A DNA stretch of 64,000 nucleotides. Source: Poa pratensis. Its lineage: Eukaryota > Streptophyta > Magnoliopsida > Poales > Poaceae. The notes beneath the pieces were generated by a model. That model was given only the letters and a program-made list of their open reading frames with translations, was not told the DNA's origin and did not search any database. A program made the position numbers and the translations under genes. Shown here piece after piece: positions 1-11,319 of the stretch. The stretch is taken from contig CAMZMU010000071.1 of assembly GCA_947311845.1 (NCBI GenBank), positions 20,633,399-20,697,398 on the forward strand. Reading direction: 5' to 3'. Position 1 is the first letter of the stretch; every line of letters begins with the position of its first letter.

Positions 1-5
1 ACCTC

Positions 6-1581
6 ATGATCTACGGAGACTCCTACCTCGTCGTGCAACAAACCATGAAGCAATGTGACGCCATCGCCGACAACATGATCGCCTACAGGGACCTGTACAA
101 CCAGCTGGAAGGCACCTTCGACGGCTGCGAGCTGCGGCACGTCGGCCGCGAGAGCAACGAGGAAGCCGACACCCTCGCCAACCTGGGCTCAAACAAAGCG
201 CCGGTGCCACCCGGAGTCTTCCTCGAGTGCATCACGCAACGCTCCGTCAAGCTCCGGCCCGCGCCGGATCCTCTACATCGACAACGAGCACCGCCGACCC
301 GCCCAGCACGGAGAAGGAGCCTATGGAGGTATGCTGATCGAGCCCACATGGACGAGCCCATACCTGGCTTACATACTGCAGCAGAGGGTGCCAACAAACC
401 CAGTCGAAGCCAAGCGCGTCATCCGCCGCTCCAAGGGCTTCACCGTCATCAACGGGGAGCTCTACAAGCGAAGCATCTCGGGAGTCCTCCAAAGGTGCAT
501 CGACCCAGTCGACGGTCAAGCCATCTTACTCGAGATCCACGCTGGCATCTGCGGGCACCACGCCAGCAGTCGAGCCTTAGTGGCCAAAGCCTTACGAGCC
601 GGGTTCTACTGGCCCACCGCAATGCAAGACGCAGAAGAACTCGTGAGGAAATGTCTCGGCTGCCAGGAGTTCGCCAACAAGCCGCACGCACCAGCATCAG
701 CACTAAAGACCATCCACTCGCCTGGCCCTTCGCTCAATGGGGGCTCGACATGGTGGGTCCACTCAAGAAGTCCTCGCCGGGAGGACACACGCATCTCTTG
801 GTGGCAGTCGACAAGTTCACGAAGTGGATCGAAGCCGTGCCTATCACAAGTTCGACTGCCTCCTCGGCAGTTAACTTCATCAGGTCGATCATCTTCAGGT
901 TTGGAGTGCCACACAGCATCATCACCGACAACGGCACGAACTTCACAGCCGAAGAGTTCAAGGACTTCTGCTCCGAGCAAGGCATCAAGCTCAACTACGC
1001 ATCTGTCTCGCACCCGCAGTCCAACGGACAGTCGAAAAGGCCAATGGCTTAGTCTGCAAGGGCATCAAGAAGCGCCTGCGAGTACCATTGAGGCGCGCTG
1101 CAGGCGCCTGGGTCGAAGAGCTGCCATCTGTGCTGTGGAGTCTGCGCACTACGCCAAACAGATCCACTCAGTACACGCCATTCTTCATGGTCTACGGCGC
1201 AGAAGCAATCATGCCGTGCGACATCAAGTTCGACGCGCCCCGAGTGGTGGCCTACGACGAGTCCGACGCAGAAGAAGCACTCGAGGACGACATGGATACC
1301 CTGGACGAAGCACGCGACATCGCCCTTACCCGCACAGCCGTGTATCAGCAAGACTTACGCAACTACCACGGGCGGCGACTGCGGCCCAGAGCGTTCGTCC
1401 CTGGCGACCTTGTCCTCCGCCTCAAACAGAAGAAGGTGCACAAACTAGCCTCCCCGTGGGAGGGTCCATACATCGTGACAGAGGCAATCGGCGGCGGAGC
1501 TTACCGCCTGAAGGACTCGAAGACGGGGACAGTCTGCACAACCCGTGGAACGTTGCGCAACTGCGCCGCTTCTACGCCTAA
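6..1581 (+). pseudogene. Broken RNase H-integrase part of Tat-lineage gypsy polyprotein
   Basis: The sequence opens in the C-terminal half of the second RNase H (GDSYLVVQQ, ESNEEADTLANLGS). The integrase zinc-binding module follows in another frame (331 onward; HAGICGHH then CLGC). The catalytic core then returns to the first frame (VDKFTKWIEAVPI, TDNGTNF), giving the first two catalytic Asp residues. The frame breaks at about 1035, exactly where the SHPQSNGQVER-type motif should supply the catalytic Glu. The C-terminal part (WSLRTTPNRSTQYTPFF, GDLVLRLKQKKVHKLASPWEGPY) continues from 1088 and closes at 1581 after a further shift. At least four frame changes are needed, so this is a dead copy. 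Domain identity is firm; exact shift positions are approximate. Confidence 0.85.
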
Positions 1582-1770
1582 TCGACTCCCCCTTGTAACA
1601 AAGTGTACTATGTCAAGAGGCGGCAGGTTCCAGACGCACTCTTTCCCTTACCAGGGTACCTGAGGGGACTGGAAGGGTTTTAATGAGGCGGCCTGCTCGC
1701 AAAAATCAATGAAGTGATTTGTGGAACAAGCTCTCCCCTTTACTTTTTTAGTCAAAAAGCAACATAAACC

Positions 1771-2692
1771 TAGGCCGTCACCCGACGCACTCGGGGGCTG
1801 CGCCATACAGGTCCAAGTCGAAATCCTAGGCCGCCACCCGAAGCACTCGGGGGCTGCGCCGCACAGGTCTAAGTCAAACCTAGGCCGCACCCGACGCACT
1901 CGGGGGCTGCGCCATACAGGTCCAACTCGAAAACCTAGGTCGCCACCCGACGGGGGCTGCGCCATACAGGTCACTCGCAAAATCCTTGGCCGTCACCCGA
2001 AGCACTCGGGGGCTGCGCCGCACAGGTCTAAGTCAAACCTAGGCCGCACCCGAAGCACTCGGGGCTGCGCCATACAGGTCCAACTCGAAAACCTAGGCCG
2101 TCACCCGACGCACTCGGGGGCTGCGCCATACAGGTCCAAGTCGAAATCCTAGGCCGCACCCGAAGCACTCGGGGGCTGCGCCGCACAGGTCTAAGTCAAA
2201 CCTAGGCCGCACCCGACGCACTCGGGGGCTGCGCCATACAGGTCCAACTCGAAAACCTAGGTCGCCACCCGAAGCACTCGGGGGCTGCGCCATACAGGTC
2301 ACTCGCAAAATCCTTGGCCGTCACCCGAAGCACTCGGGGCTGCGCCGCACAGGTCTAAGTCAAACCTAGGCCGCACCCGACACACTCGGGGGCTGCGCCA
2401 TACAGGTCCAACTCGAAAACCTAGGTCGCCACCCGACGCACTCGGGGCTGCGCCGTACAGGTCCAAAACCTAGGTCCCACCCGAAGCTCGGGGGCTGCGC
2501 CGCACAGGTCCAAGTCAAAATCCTAGGCCGCACCCGACGCACTCGGGGGCTGCGCCGCACAGGTCTGACTCGACACACCTCGGCCGCACTCGAAGCACTC
2601 GGGGGCTGCGCCGCACATCTAATTCAAAATCCTAGGCCGCACTCGATCCGCTCGGGGGCTGCGCCATACAGGTTTACAGAAGTCTACAAGAT
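1771..2692 (+). repeat. Tandem array of about 17 units of about 54 bp with higher-order structure
   Basis: Units begin taggccg, contain cactcgggggctgcgcc and end with one of a few alternative tails (ccaagtcgaaatcc, ctaagtcaaacc, ccaactcgaaaacc, cactcgcaaaatcc). Units 1-6 (from 1771) and 7-12 (from 2094) follow the same order of variants, which gives a higher-order period of about 323 bp. Units 13-17 are more divergent. The array lies between the integrase stop and the antisense genes, in the element's 3' non-coding region. Tat-lineage elements are known for arrays of this kind in that place. Confidence 0.95.
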
Positions 2693-2800
2693 ACAATTTA
2701 CTCACTCGGGGCTACCCCCACCTCGGCATACATACACTCATATTTCCACTTGGAAAAATTCTTTTACAAGCTAACGCTATACAACAGCAATCTACTACTC

Positions 2801-3658
2801 TTATTCTACAGGCTCGCCCTTTGGCGCATCGAGTGGCCCTACAAGGTGCTCACTAAAGCTCTGGACCTGCTGAATCATCTGACGCGCAGCCGCAAGAGTA
2901 TCGGCGTAGTCACCCTCTCCAGGCAAGCCGTCAAGCACCTTGTACAGTGGAAGATTAGGCCGATGCATTCGAACGTACGCCAGCGCCACGTTCGCCCCGG
3001 CAACAAGTTGAGTGTGCACGACTTCCTTCAACGCACTGCCTTCACGGAACCTCTCCAGCAGCGCAGCCAGTCCATTAGGCTGCTCGTTGTGCGGAAAGTA
3101 CACCCTGTTGATCTGCCAGAGGGTTTTTCTACAACCTTCCAAGAGCACAGCAGCCCGCCAGGTGCGATCCAACATTCGAGCCAGTACGCTGCCTCTGGAT
3201 TTATTTGACCAAAAATGACGCGCTTCGGGTGAGTCACCGGCGGCTTCTTTCTCCACCCGCTCGTCTACTCGACTTTGCTCGGCCTTCCAGTCAGAATTCA
3301 CATCTGCATCAAGACCCGAAGCTAAGAACAGTAAAAAGATAAAGAAGTCGAAGCACGTGCTAGAAAACCAACCTTGCAGCTGCCGACTGATCAAGTCTAT
3401 CTCGCCTAGCAGAAACTCCTCTCGCTGGGAGAACGGCGCAACGGGCCGCGACCTCAAGCGCTCCAACTCCAACTCCGCGCTCTTCAACTTCGACTCGAGC
3501 TCAACAACCTTGTTCCTCATGAAGGTGATCACTCGTTGATCATTCACGCTTCGCGCAGGAGCTGGAGGAGCTCGACGACGACGAGCGGGTGCAGCCGAAG
3601 AGGTGTCCTCCTCATCGCCCGCACCAGTCGTTCCAGCGACCCCAGGAGCTTCGCCCAT
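2801..3658 (-). CDS. Antisense gene 2 of the Tat element (coiled-coil protein, one apparent intron)
   Basis: It is open on the minus strand from a Met at 3658 (MGEAPGVAG) to a stop at 2801, opposite to the retroelement's own transcription. The N-terminus is Ala/Arg/Pro-rich. It is followed by a coiled coil of about 45 residues (FMRNKVVELESKLKSAELELERLRSR) and a helical C-terminal part (ARMLDRTWRAAVLLEGC, LAYVRMHRPNLPLYKVLDGLPG). A stretch reading WFSSTCFDFFIFLLFLASG between the two is hydrophobic and looks like a translated intron of about 60 bases. The product is unknown; similar proteins are annotated in grass genomes as putative gypsy-type transposon proteins. It may be the 3' half of the same antisense transcription unit as its upstream neighbour. 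Confidence 0.6.
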   Translation of the reverse strand: MGEAPGVAGTTGAGDEEDTSSAAPARRRRAPPAPARSVNDQRVITFMRNKVVELESKLKSAELELERLRSRPVAPFSQREEFLLGEIDLISRQLQGWFSSTCFDFFIFLLFLASGLDADVNSDWKAEQSRVDERVEKEAAGDSPEARHFWSNKSRGSVLARMLDRTWRAAVLLEGCRKTLWQINRVYFPHNEQPNGLAALLERFREGSALKEVVHTQLVAGANVALAYVRMHRPNLPLYKVLDGLPGEGDYADTLAAARQMIQQVQSFSEHLVGPLDAPKGEPVE

Positions 3659-3846
3659 CTCAGACTGCCAAGTTCGACAGCGTCAAGCAAAGAAAAGAAC
3701 ACATTCACTCAAGTTTAGATATGAAAGAAGACTCGAAGACACAAATTCACATTTCAACATCAGCATGTTCGCGGCCAGAAGACCCGCAAACTAATAGTTC
3801 ATTACAGACAAGAACCAAAAGCAGAAGAATCCTAAAAGAACGGAGT

Positions 3847-6462
3847 CTACATCACAGACTCCGACTGGGAACGGCTCTTCCTAGCAGCCAACTCTGCAGC
3901 TTTGGCAATCCTCTTCTCGAAGGTGGCGACCAACTTCGCAGCCAGCTGACTCGCCTGCACCTTCACACCGCTAAGGGACGCGGTCCTGCCATCAGGCTTC
4001 CGAGGGAAGTCGCTGACAACCTTCTCAAAATCGTCTACGACTTGGTGACCAAGAAGTAGCTGGAAAGTGAGCTCGGAGCCGCGTACCGTCTGCGCACGCG
4101 TGTAGTCCGCCAAGGTGGTCGCATTGCCTTCGAACGGAGCCGCAAGCGCGTCAACAGCAACTGGCGGTGGCTTGCTGGGGAAGATGCTCTGGTGCACAGT
4201 CGCCAAGGCGCCTGTCGACTTCTGCAGCGCCGCCGAAGCATACGCGCAGACGCGGTCCATGAAGCCAACAGCCTTCGCCAAGTCGACATTCTCGCTGGAG
4301 GACCCTTCTGGAGGAGCACCCCGCAAGTCTCTGATCAACAGAAATCCACGCCCATAAGACATCCGAAGTCGACAAAAAACAAAGTAGGCACTGAGCTGAA
4401 ATACTTACTTCCAACAACATCTGCGAGTGCGAGCAAGCGGTCGACCTGGGTCTTCTCCAGATCATCCCGAGCTTGTTCACGCTCTTGGGCTTCACCCAGC
4501 AACTTCTCCAGCTCCGCGACCCGCTTCTTCATGCTCTCCTTTTCGCCTGCGGATCAACGGAGCAAAGTTAGCAATAAAGGCAGTCGAAGCACCCCTCGAA
4601 CACAAGGGTTCACACTTACTATTTGCTTGCTCCAGAGCAGTGCGGAGCTGATCCCTCTCCTGCTCCATGCGAATGAAGGCTGCGGCTCCCTCCATCTGCT
4701 GGCGATAAAATGGCTGCAGGAAACACAAGACATCAATCTGCGCCCGACTATTCTAGTCACGCACATCTTCGGGGGCTACTCCCATCGGGAGCGCTGTTCG
4801 CGCACCCGATACAGATTTTGCAGAACGAGTCAAAGGACACTTACATGCTCAAGCAGCCCAGCGTCAACCGGAGTCGCATCAGCAGCTTTCTCTGGCACGG
4901 AGGAGGTCGAAGTCTTCAAGGCCAAAGCGTCACCCGCCAGAGCCTCTTCTCCGGTCGTCTTCGCAGTCTGCTCGATCATGGGAGCAGAAGTGTGCTCCAT
5001 CTCAGAGGGGAAGAAACAACAGCACCAGTACGGTCGCTGTGACAAGACAACTCAATTCAAAGACTCGCAAGTGAAAAAGCACACTCGACAAAAACGAGGC
5101 AATGGTTACGCGACTAACCTGGCGACATCGACGTCATCTTCACTTCCCAGGGAGACGGAGGCCATCCTCGCAAACTCAGTCGGCGGTGCAGAGCCGAGGG
5201 AGGCACGACCAAAGGCTCAGCCAGGTCACTCGTGTGCCTAGCGCCCGAAGACGACTCGCTAGTCTCTTCCTCGTTCACACCCGCCTCCTTCACGGGCGAC
5301 GAAGCAGAACCAGAGTCGCCACTCTTTCGCCTCTGCCGCTTGCGCAGCGGCTCCTCATCTTCATCATCCTCCTCCAACTCTTCACTCGGAGAGGTGGCGG
5401 AGGGAACTTCGTCGTCATCAACCTCATCCTCAGGGAACTCTGCCTCTTCATGAGGTCCATTCTCCATCAACGGAGGAAGACTGACATAGCTCGAACGACC
5501 CTGTCAGCAAATGAAGCATTCGAGTCAGGCAAAAGATTCGACAGAAGAAGATACAAGACAAAGCAAACGACGCTCACCTCAGGCACAGGATTATTAGGCC
5601 CATACGGCTCGACTGGGCACTTGACATTGCACGGGTCAGCGGCTCGGAGACTAGTGATGCTCCTCACCTTCGACTCGACTGTGTCATCATCGAGCTCTTC
5701 GCCAACATCCTCACGCGCCCACATCGGGTGGACGCGAGTGCGGAGCGGCTGCACCCGAAGCCTGAAGAAGGTGGCGATGAGGTGAATTCCACCTGTCTCG
5801 CGCCCGAGACTTTTCAGAAGGCCACGAAGAAGCGTCAGCAAGGGCTGAGTCGCCTCCCTGTCCTCCTTCGACAGCGGGTGCGCCCACGCATTCGTCTTCC
5901 GCAACTCGCGATCAGCCGCGAAGTCGGGAAGCCCTTCTTGGTCGCACCTGATGTAGAACCACTTCTTCCGCCAGCCCTGGACGGAGTCGGACTTCTTCAT
6001 CTGAAAGTAGGAGGTGTCGCCACGCACCTGGATGCCGAAGCCGCCGACTGGATACACCTGCTTGCTCTTCCCTACGTTCCTCCTCACGAGGAATAGCGAC
6101 TTCCACAGCAGCCAGTTGGGTGCGATTCCCAGGAAGCACTCGCAGAGCACGAAATAGCTCGCGATGCTCAAGACGCTATTGGGAGTCAGAAATCGTGGAG
6201 GGGGAACCCGAAACCCCGCGAAGGAAATCCACGAAGCACACGCGTTCCCCCTCGTGAGGAGCGGGGAATACCTCTTTCCCAGGAGCGCGCACCGTCGCCT
6301 TATCTGCCGGTGGCAGCAGCCCCTGCGCGCGGAGGGCCTCGAGGTCGGCCTTCTTCACCGACGATTTGACCCAGTCGCCGTCGGCTTCTTCATCACGCTC
6401 GCCTCGGCGGCGGCGACGGCGCCAGCAGCAGGCTTCCCCCTCTTCATCGCGGCCTTGCTCAT
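3847..6462 (-). pseudogene. Antisense gene 1 of the Tat element (putative gypsy-type transposon domain), frameshifted
   Basis: The start is likely the Met at 6462 (MSKAAMKRGK). Read on the minus strand it gives a Pfam PF04195-like region (ALRAQGLLPP, FLGIAPNWLLWKSLFLVRR, GWRKKWFYIRCDQEGLPDF), then an acidic nuclear-type stretch (EDEVDDDEV, LRKRQRRKSGDSG) at about 5500-5122. Coiled-coil segments follow at about 4728-4430, then a helical end (VDLAKAVGFMDRVCAYASAAL) stopping at 3847. Splice-like borders are visible, for example a donor at about 5578 and an acceptor at about 5501. Two frame changes, near 6360 and near 6200, break the N-terminal domain. Convergent orientation to pol and intron content match antisense ORFs known from Tat elements. 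Confidence 0.65.
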
Positions 6463-6565
6463 GGAGGGTGGAGACAAAAACTGGCAGAGGAGCAACAATG
6501 GCGGAGAGAAAGCAGCGAGACGATGGCAGAATGGGGATGGAATGAACTGTTCGCCGCCGTGGTAA

Positions 6566-6580
6566 AAAATATATACCGCG
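6566..6580 (-). promoter_or_regulatory. TATA-like box for the antisense gene
   Basis: On the minus strand ggtatatatttttt lies about 105 bases upstream of the candidate ATG at 6462. Its spacing suits a short 5' leader. This is inferred from the motif only. Confidence 0.4.
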
Positions 6581-7419
6581 TGGCCATTAATCCAGGCCGT
6601 CCTCAGCGAAACCGCACTCCACAACATCATCTGGCCGTCCACGTGTCGCGCGGAGATAGCAACCGTCGCCGGCCACGCCGCCCACTACGCGCGGGAATCA
6701 AGGCGCCATCATCACACCGCGAAATTTTCGCGCCCAACGGTCAGTATAAAGCGGCAACCGCTGTCTCCAGTCAATACTGACAGTGGGACCGCACTGTCAC
6801 GTCCCATCGGACACAGAGTGAGCCAAAAAAAAACGTCAGCGCTGACGTCAACTGCGCAGGCGTAGCAAGTGAGCCAATGGGCTGATCGAGAACTCGAGCA
6901 ATTCATTCGAGTGCAAAAATATTCAGTAAGCTCTAAGAGCCGAATAAACTCGAACAGTTCATTCGAGTGCAAGAAGATTCAGTAAGCTCCAAGAGCTGAA
7001 GAAACTTGTGCAGTAAGCCAAACCGGCCGAATACACAGTAAGTCACGCAAAGCCAGTCGCGACTCCAACATGTCGAGTCCCTTCTTTACTCCCATCGGGA
7101 GCGGGCTTTTCGACTGAAGAAAAATTGAGTTTAACCTCAATTGCAAGCAATTCAGCTTAATCTCGGGGGCTACTCCCATCGGGAGTGCTGCTCGCGCTCC
7201 CGAGTGACTCAGAACAAAAGCAGTCGAAAAATCACCGACTAAGGCTGTACTCACCGTATTTTACCCTAGAGTTGACAGTTCGACTAAGGAATCCTCCATA
7301 AGCCCTGAACGGCCGGAGTCGACCAATTTTACTCGTTCCTTTCAGGAACCCGACGGCGTGCCCAGGAGGAAGGAGTCCTTTACCCGACTCTACGATTCGA
7401 CTAAGCACTCGGGGGCTCC

Positions 7420-7874
7420 TGTCGTGGGTCACTCTTCGACTACCCCACGGTGGGGATACCTGGTCAAGCCAAGCCCATCAGCCTTATGACGAGGGCCCAA
7501 GGAAGGCCCAAGGAGGACGACGTGCGGCCCAAGATAGTCGACGCTAGGTCATGTGACCCAGCCATGCTTGTAAGCGCCATCGGCACCGTTCACCTGAGAC
7601 CTAGCCTACCATATAAAGGCTAGGAGGGTCCTTCGTCTAGGGTACGCTCATAGCCGCCACCACAAACCCTAGCGAGATTGCCATCTCGCCATTGTAGCCA
7701 CAACTCGCCATTCAATACCAGACAAGCAGGAAGTAGGGTGTTATCCTCCGGGAGCCTGAACCTGGGGTAAACGCCTTGCCTGTCAGCCGTCGTGATCACC
7801 AGCGCTCATCTCTCTCCCCTTCAATCAACCCGGGTACACAACCCAGGGATTTGCCGAGTCCACCCCTCGTCACA
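7420..7874 (+). repeat. 3' LTR of the Tat element
   Basis: It begins TGTCGTGGG directly after a polypurine-tract-like cactcgggggctcc and ends CCTCGTCACA, so it has the TG...CA form and is 455 bp long. A TATA box (atataaagg, 7611-7619) and a transcribed-leader-like region follow in the plus orientation. The sequence changes abruptly at 7875 to Athila-type internal DNA. No second LTR is in the window for comparison. Confidence 0.8.
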
Positions 7875-8870
7875 TGCAAAACAGGAGCTAAAAACATAGC
7901 AATAGCTAGATAAGAATACTCAACAAATATAAGTGAAGAATAGGAGTATTCATATGAAAAAGCGGAGCGTGTCTCTCTCCCAATCAAGAATGCTAGGATC
8001 CAATCAAGTTGACCATAAGAAAAATAAAATACAGAAAATAAAAGCACACAGACGCTCCAAGGAAAGCACATATGATGTGAAAGAATTAAAATATAGTTTC
8101 ACTAGAGATGACCTGATAAGTTGCTGATGAAGAAGGGGATGCCCAAGGCATCCCCAAGCTTAGACGCTCGAGTCTTCTTGAAATATGCTGGGGTGATCCA
8201 TGGGAGCATCCCCAAGCTTAAGATCTTCACTCTTCTTGATCACATTATATCATCCTTCTCTCTTGACCCTTGAAAACTTCCGCCACGCCAAACTCAAAGT
8301 AATTCTCATTAGAGGGTTAGTGCACAATCAAAAACTCACATGTTCTATAATGACACAAACATGACCGTTACTTTTAACATTAACTACTGCCACTGATGTT
8401 ATGTGAAGCTCTTCACCCTAAAAAAGAATTCCACTCAATACTAGTAAAAGAGAGAATGCGAAAAATAAAAGACAGAATCTGTCTAAACAGAACAGTCCGT
8501 AAAGACGAATTTTTTCGAGGCACTTACGTTGCTCAGATCGAAAAGATTTAAACTAACAAAAGATGCGTACATATCTGAGGATCACGCACAAAAATTGGCA
8601 GATTTAAATAATTTTTCTGTAATTTTACAGAAGTAAAACGGTGAACAACAGAAATCTGTTCCTGCGCAGAAATCCAAATCTAGCATCATCTTCCTATTAG
8701 AGGCAATACTTGGCACAACAATGCGATAAAATAACGATACAAAGGAATTGTTACAGAAATAAACAACTCCTTGACTCAAAAGAAAAGAAAAATTGCAGAA
8801 ATAAAATAGTGGGTTGTCTCCCATAAGCGCTTTTCATTAACGCCTTTCAGCTAGGCGCAGAAAGTAGGAA

Positions 8871-9176
8871 TCAAGTGTTTCCAAGTGAAGAAGCATCAAT
8901 AGAAAGGTTGGAAGTTTTCTCAACAATGCATTGTATCTTATCTATATAAGTTTCAGAAGCTCCTTTTTCATTACTTTTAGGCACACTATCCTCATCAAAT
9001 AAATTTTCAGGAACAATCCAATCAAAATTCTTTTCTAGTGCCTCATGCATTCCTACAAGCTTAAAAGGTATTGATATTTTGACTTCTCCCTCATAATTGG
9101 GTTCATTAGTGTACTTAAGCCTATCTTTTTCAAGCTTCTCAAGTGTATTAGCAATATCAATAAAATAGCCAAGCAT
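8871..9176 (-). pseudogene. Gag-like ORF fragment of the Athila-type element
   Basis: A 101-residue open frame (MLGYFIDIANTLEKLEKDRL...) with charged and Asn/Ser-rich composition, in the element's own sense. A second fragment of the same character is at 9304-9726 minus (KDIPVGSGSIIGRDNIEEF). No catalytic motifs are present. The pieces are interrupted by stops, so they are remnants of the 5' coding region rather than a working Gag. Confidence 0.4.
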
Positions 9177-9679
9177 CTTATAACAAATGAAAACTTTTCT
9201 AGCCTCTCTAGCAACATCACCAAATTATTTAAGAAGAGTTTCTAAAACAAATCTTTCTTTTCACCCTCTTTCATATCATGAAGTTTAAAAAACATTTGCT
9301 GCATTATAGGATTAAGATTAACAAATCTAGCTTCCAACATGTGAACCAAAGAGGCAGCAGCAATTTCATAATTAGGGCAAGTTCTACCAAGGATCTGTCT
9401 TCAAAATCTTTAAGTCTACTAACATGACTAAAGAATTCTTCAATGTTATCTCTTCCAATGATAGACCCACTTCCCACCGGTATATCTTTTAAAGTAAACT
9501 TAGGGAGAAGCATGATGAAATAAAAAGAAAGTAAACCGAAATAAGGTAAATGCAAGTAACTAATTTTTTTGTGTTTTTGATAAATAAAGCAAACAAGACT
9601 AAATAAAAATAAACTAAGCAAGACAATAACAAAGTAAAGAGATTGGAAGCGTAAACTCACCTTGCAGAAATCCTCTTGC

Positions 9680-9697
9680 TCCCCGGCAACGGCGCCA
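9680..9697 (-). promoter_or_regulatory. Primer-binding site of the Athila-type element
   Basis: On the minus strand tggcgccgttgccgggga lies a few bases inside the LTR end. This is the tRNA-complementary site typical of Athila elements. It fixes the element's orientation as minus. Confidence 0.85.
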
Positions 9698-9708
9698 GAA
9701 AAAGTGCT

Positions 9709-11319
9709 TGATGACGTGGATCGCACGTTCGTTGGGAGACCCCAAGAGGAAGGTATGAAACAGTGTAGCAGCAGTTTCCCTCAGTATGAAACCAAGGTTT
9801 AATCGGACTAGTAGGAGCAAGAAATCACTTCTGAAGGTTGTTGGTGGCAGAATATGGCACGACGCAACACCAGGGAATCCGGCGACCGACGTGGAACCTG
9901 CACACAACACAATCAAACTATTTTGCCCCAACGAAACAGTGAGGTTGTCAATCTCACCGGCTTGCTCAAAACAAAGGATTAAACGTATGGTGTGGAAAAC
10001 AGTAGTAAATTGCAGAGAATGAAAAGGAACAATGTTTGCAGTTGGTTGTATTATCAGTGTAAAAGAATGGACCGGTGTCCACAGTTCACTAGTGGTGTCT
10101 GTCCATAAAAGATAACTAACATGCTGGTTGAACAAATTACAGCTGGGCAATTGACAAAATATTGAGCGCATGACAATGCATATATATGACATGATGATTA
10201 CTATGATAATCATGTGGCATTACGACAAAATACATAGACCGTTATCCAACAGCGTCTATGACTAATAATCCACCTCCAGGTTGTCATCCGAGTTCCCCGT
10301 TGGTATTAAGTTGCAAGCAACGGATAATCGCATTAAGTAATGTGCGTAATGTAAACAAATGCATTAGACCTAACGGCGCACCCTTAAACTAAGCATCGGT
10401 TATTTTACCCCTAGTGGCAACAGCACATCCACAATCTTAGAAGTTATTGTCACTCTCCCAGATTACCGAAGGCATGAACCCACTATCTAGCATAAATACT
10501 CACTTTTGGAGTTACAAGCATCTACTTGGCCAAAGCATCTACTAGTAACGAAAAATATGCAAGATCATAAATAACATATAAGATAGATTGATAATCAACT
10601 TAACATAGTATTTAATATTCATCGGATCCCAGCAAACACAACATGTAGCATTACAATAAGATGATCTTGATCATGATAGGCAGCTCACAAGATCTAAACA
10701 TGATAGCATAAAGTGGAGAGACAACCATCTAGCTACTGCTATGGACCCGTAGTCCAAGGATAACTACTCACGCATCACTCCGGAGGCAGGCATGGTGATG
10801 TAGAGCCCTCCGGTGATGACTCCCCTCTCCAGCAGGGTGCCGGAAGAGCTTCTGAACCCTCCCGAGCTAGGGTTGACGGCGGTGGCGTCTCTGGAACTTT
10901 TCGTGGATAATGGCTCGGGTATTTAGGGTTTTCGCGTCGGGAAGATTATATAGGCGAAAGGGCGGCGGCTGGAGACGCCCGTGGGGCCCACACCACCCCA
11001 CGGCGTGGTTGGGGGGGCCCGGGCCGCCCCTTGGTGTGGCTGGCTCGTGGCTCCCCTCCGTCTCTCCTCTGGACTCCGTGTACGTGTTGGAAAAATAGGA
11101 GGTTCTGTCCAAGTTTCGTCCAATTCCGAGAATATTTCCAGACTAGCTTTTTTGGAATACAAAAACAACAGAAAACAGGAACTGGCACAGTGGCATCTTG
11201 TTAATAGGTTAGTCCCAGAAAATGCATAAAAATGCTATGAAGTGTATATAAAACATGTAACAATTGGTATAATATCAACATGGAACATCAGAAATTATAG
11301 ATACGTTTGAGACGTATCA
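9709..11319 (-). repeat. 5' LTR of the Athila-type (Sabrina-like) element
   Basis: The LTR is 1611 bp with TG...CA ends. On the minus strand it starts TGATACGTCTCAAACGT and ends GATCCACGTCATCA. The stretch resembling actgagggaaac and cttcctcttggggtctccc near its 3' end matches the remembered Sabrina LTR. Open frames inside it have no protein homology and are shadows. Confidence 0.8.

Larger units (their letters stand above)
1..7874 (+). mobile_element. Ty3/gypsy Tat-lineage LTR retrotransposon, 3' part (5' end outside window)
   Basis: The order seen is second (archaeal-type) RNase H, integrase, long 3' non-coding region with a tandem array, two antisense genes, polypurine tract and 3' LTR. 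A second RNase H before integrase and extra antisense ORFs downstream of pol are hallmarks of the Tat lineage (Ogre, Retand and Grande-like). The element is inserted in the internal region of an Athila-type element that resumes at 7875. The 5' LTR, gag and most of pol lie outside the window, so its target duplication cannot be checked. The polyprotein has several frameshifts, so this copy is not autonomous. Confidence 0.85.
7875..11319 (-). mobile_element. Athila-lineage (Sabrina-like) gypsy element, partial
   Basis: Reading on the minus strand there is a 1.6-kb 5' LTR (11319 down to 9709), a primer-binding site, and 1.8 kb of AT-rich internal DNA that stops where the Tat element was inserted at 7874/7875. 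The rest of the element would lie beyond the left edge. The LTR start TGATACGTC and the internal gcatccccaagctta motifs are those remembered for Triticeae Sabrina elements, which often lack intact pol. The element interrupts a copia polyprotein at 11319/11320. Confidence 0.75.

Noticed and set aside
1771..2692. Regularly spaced repeats resembling a CRISPR array
   Set aside because: Whole units are repeated with no unique spacers, the window is plant DNA and there are no cas genes; it is a minisatellite array in a retrotransposon.
10867..11229. Opposed frames of about 80 residues in the Athila-type LTR
   Set aside because: They fall inside a well-defined LTR and have no protein homology.
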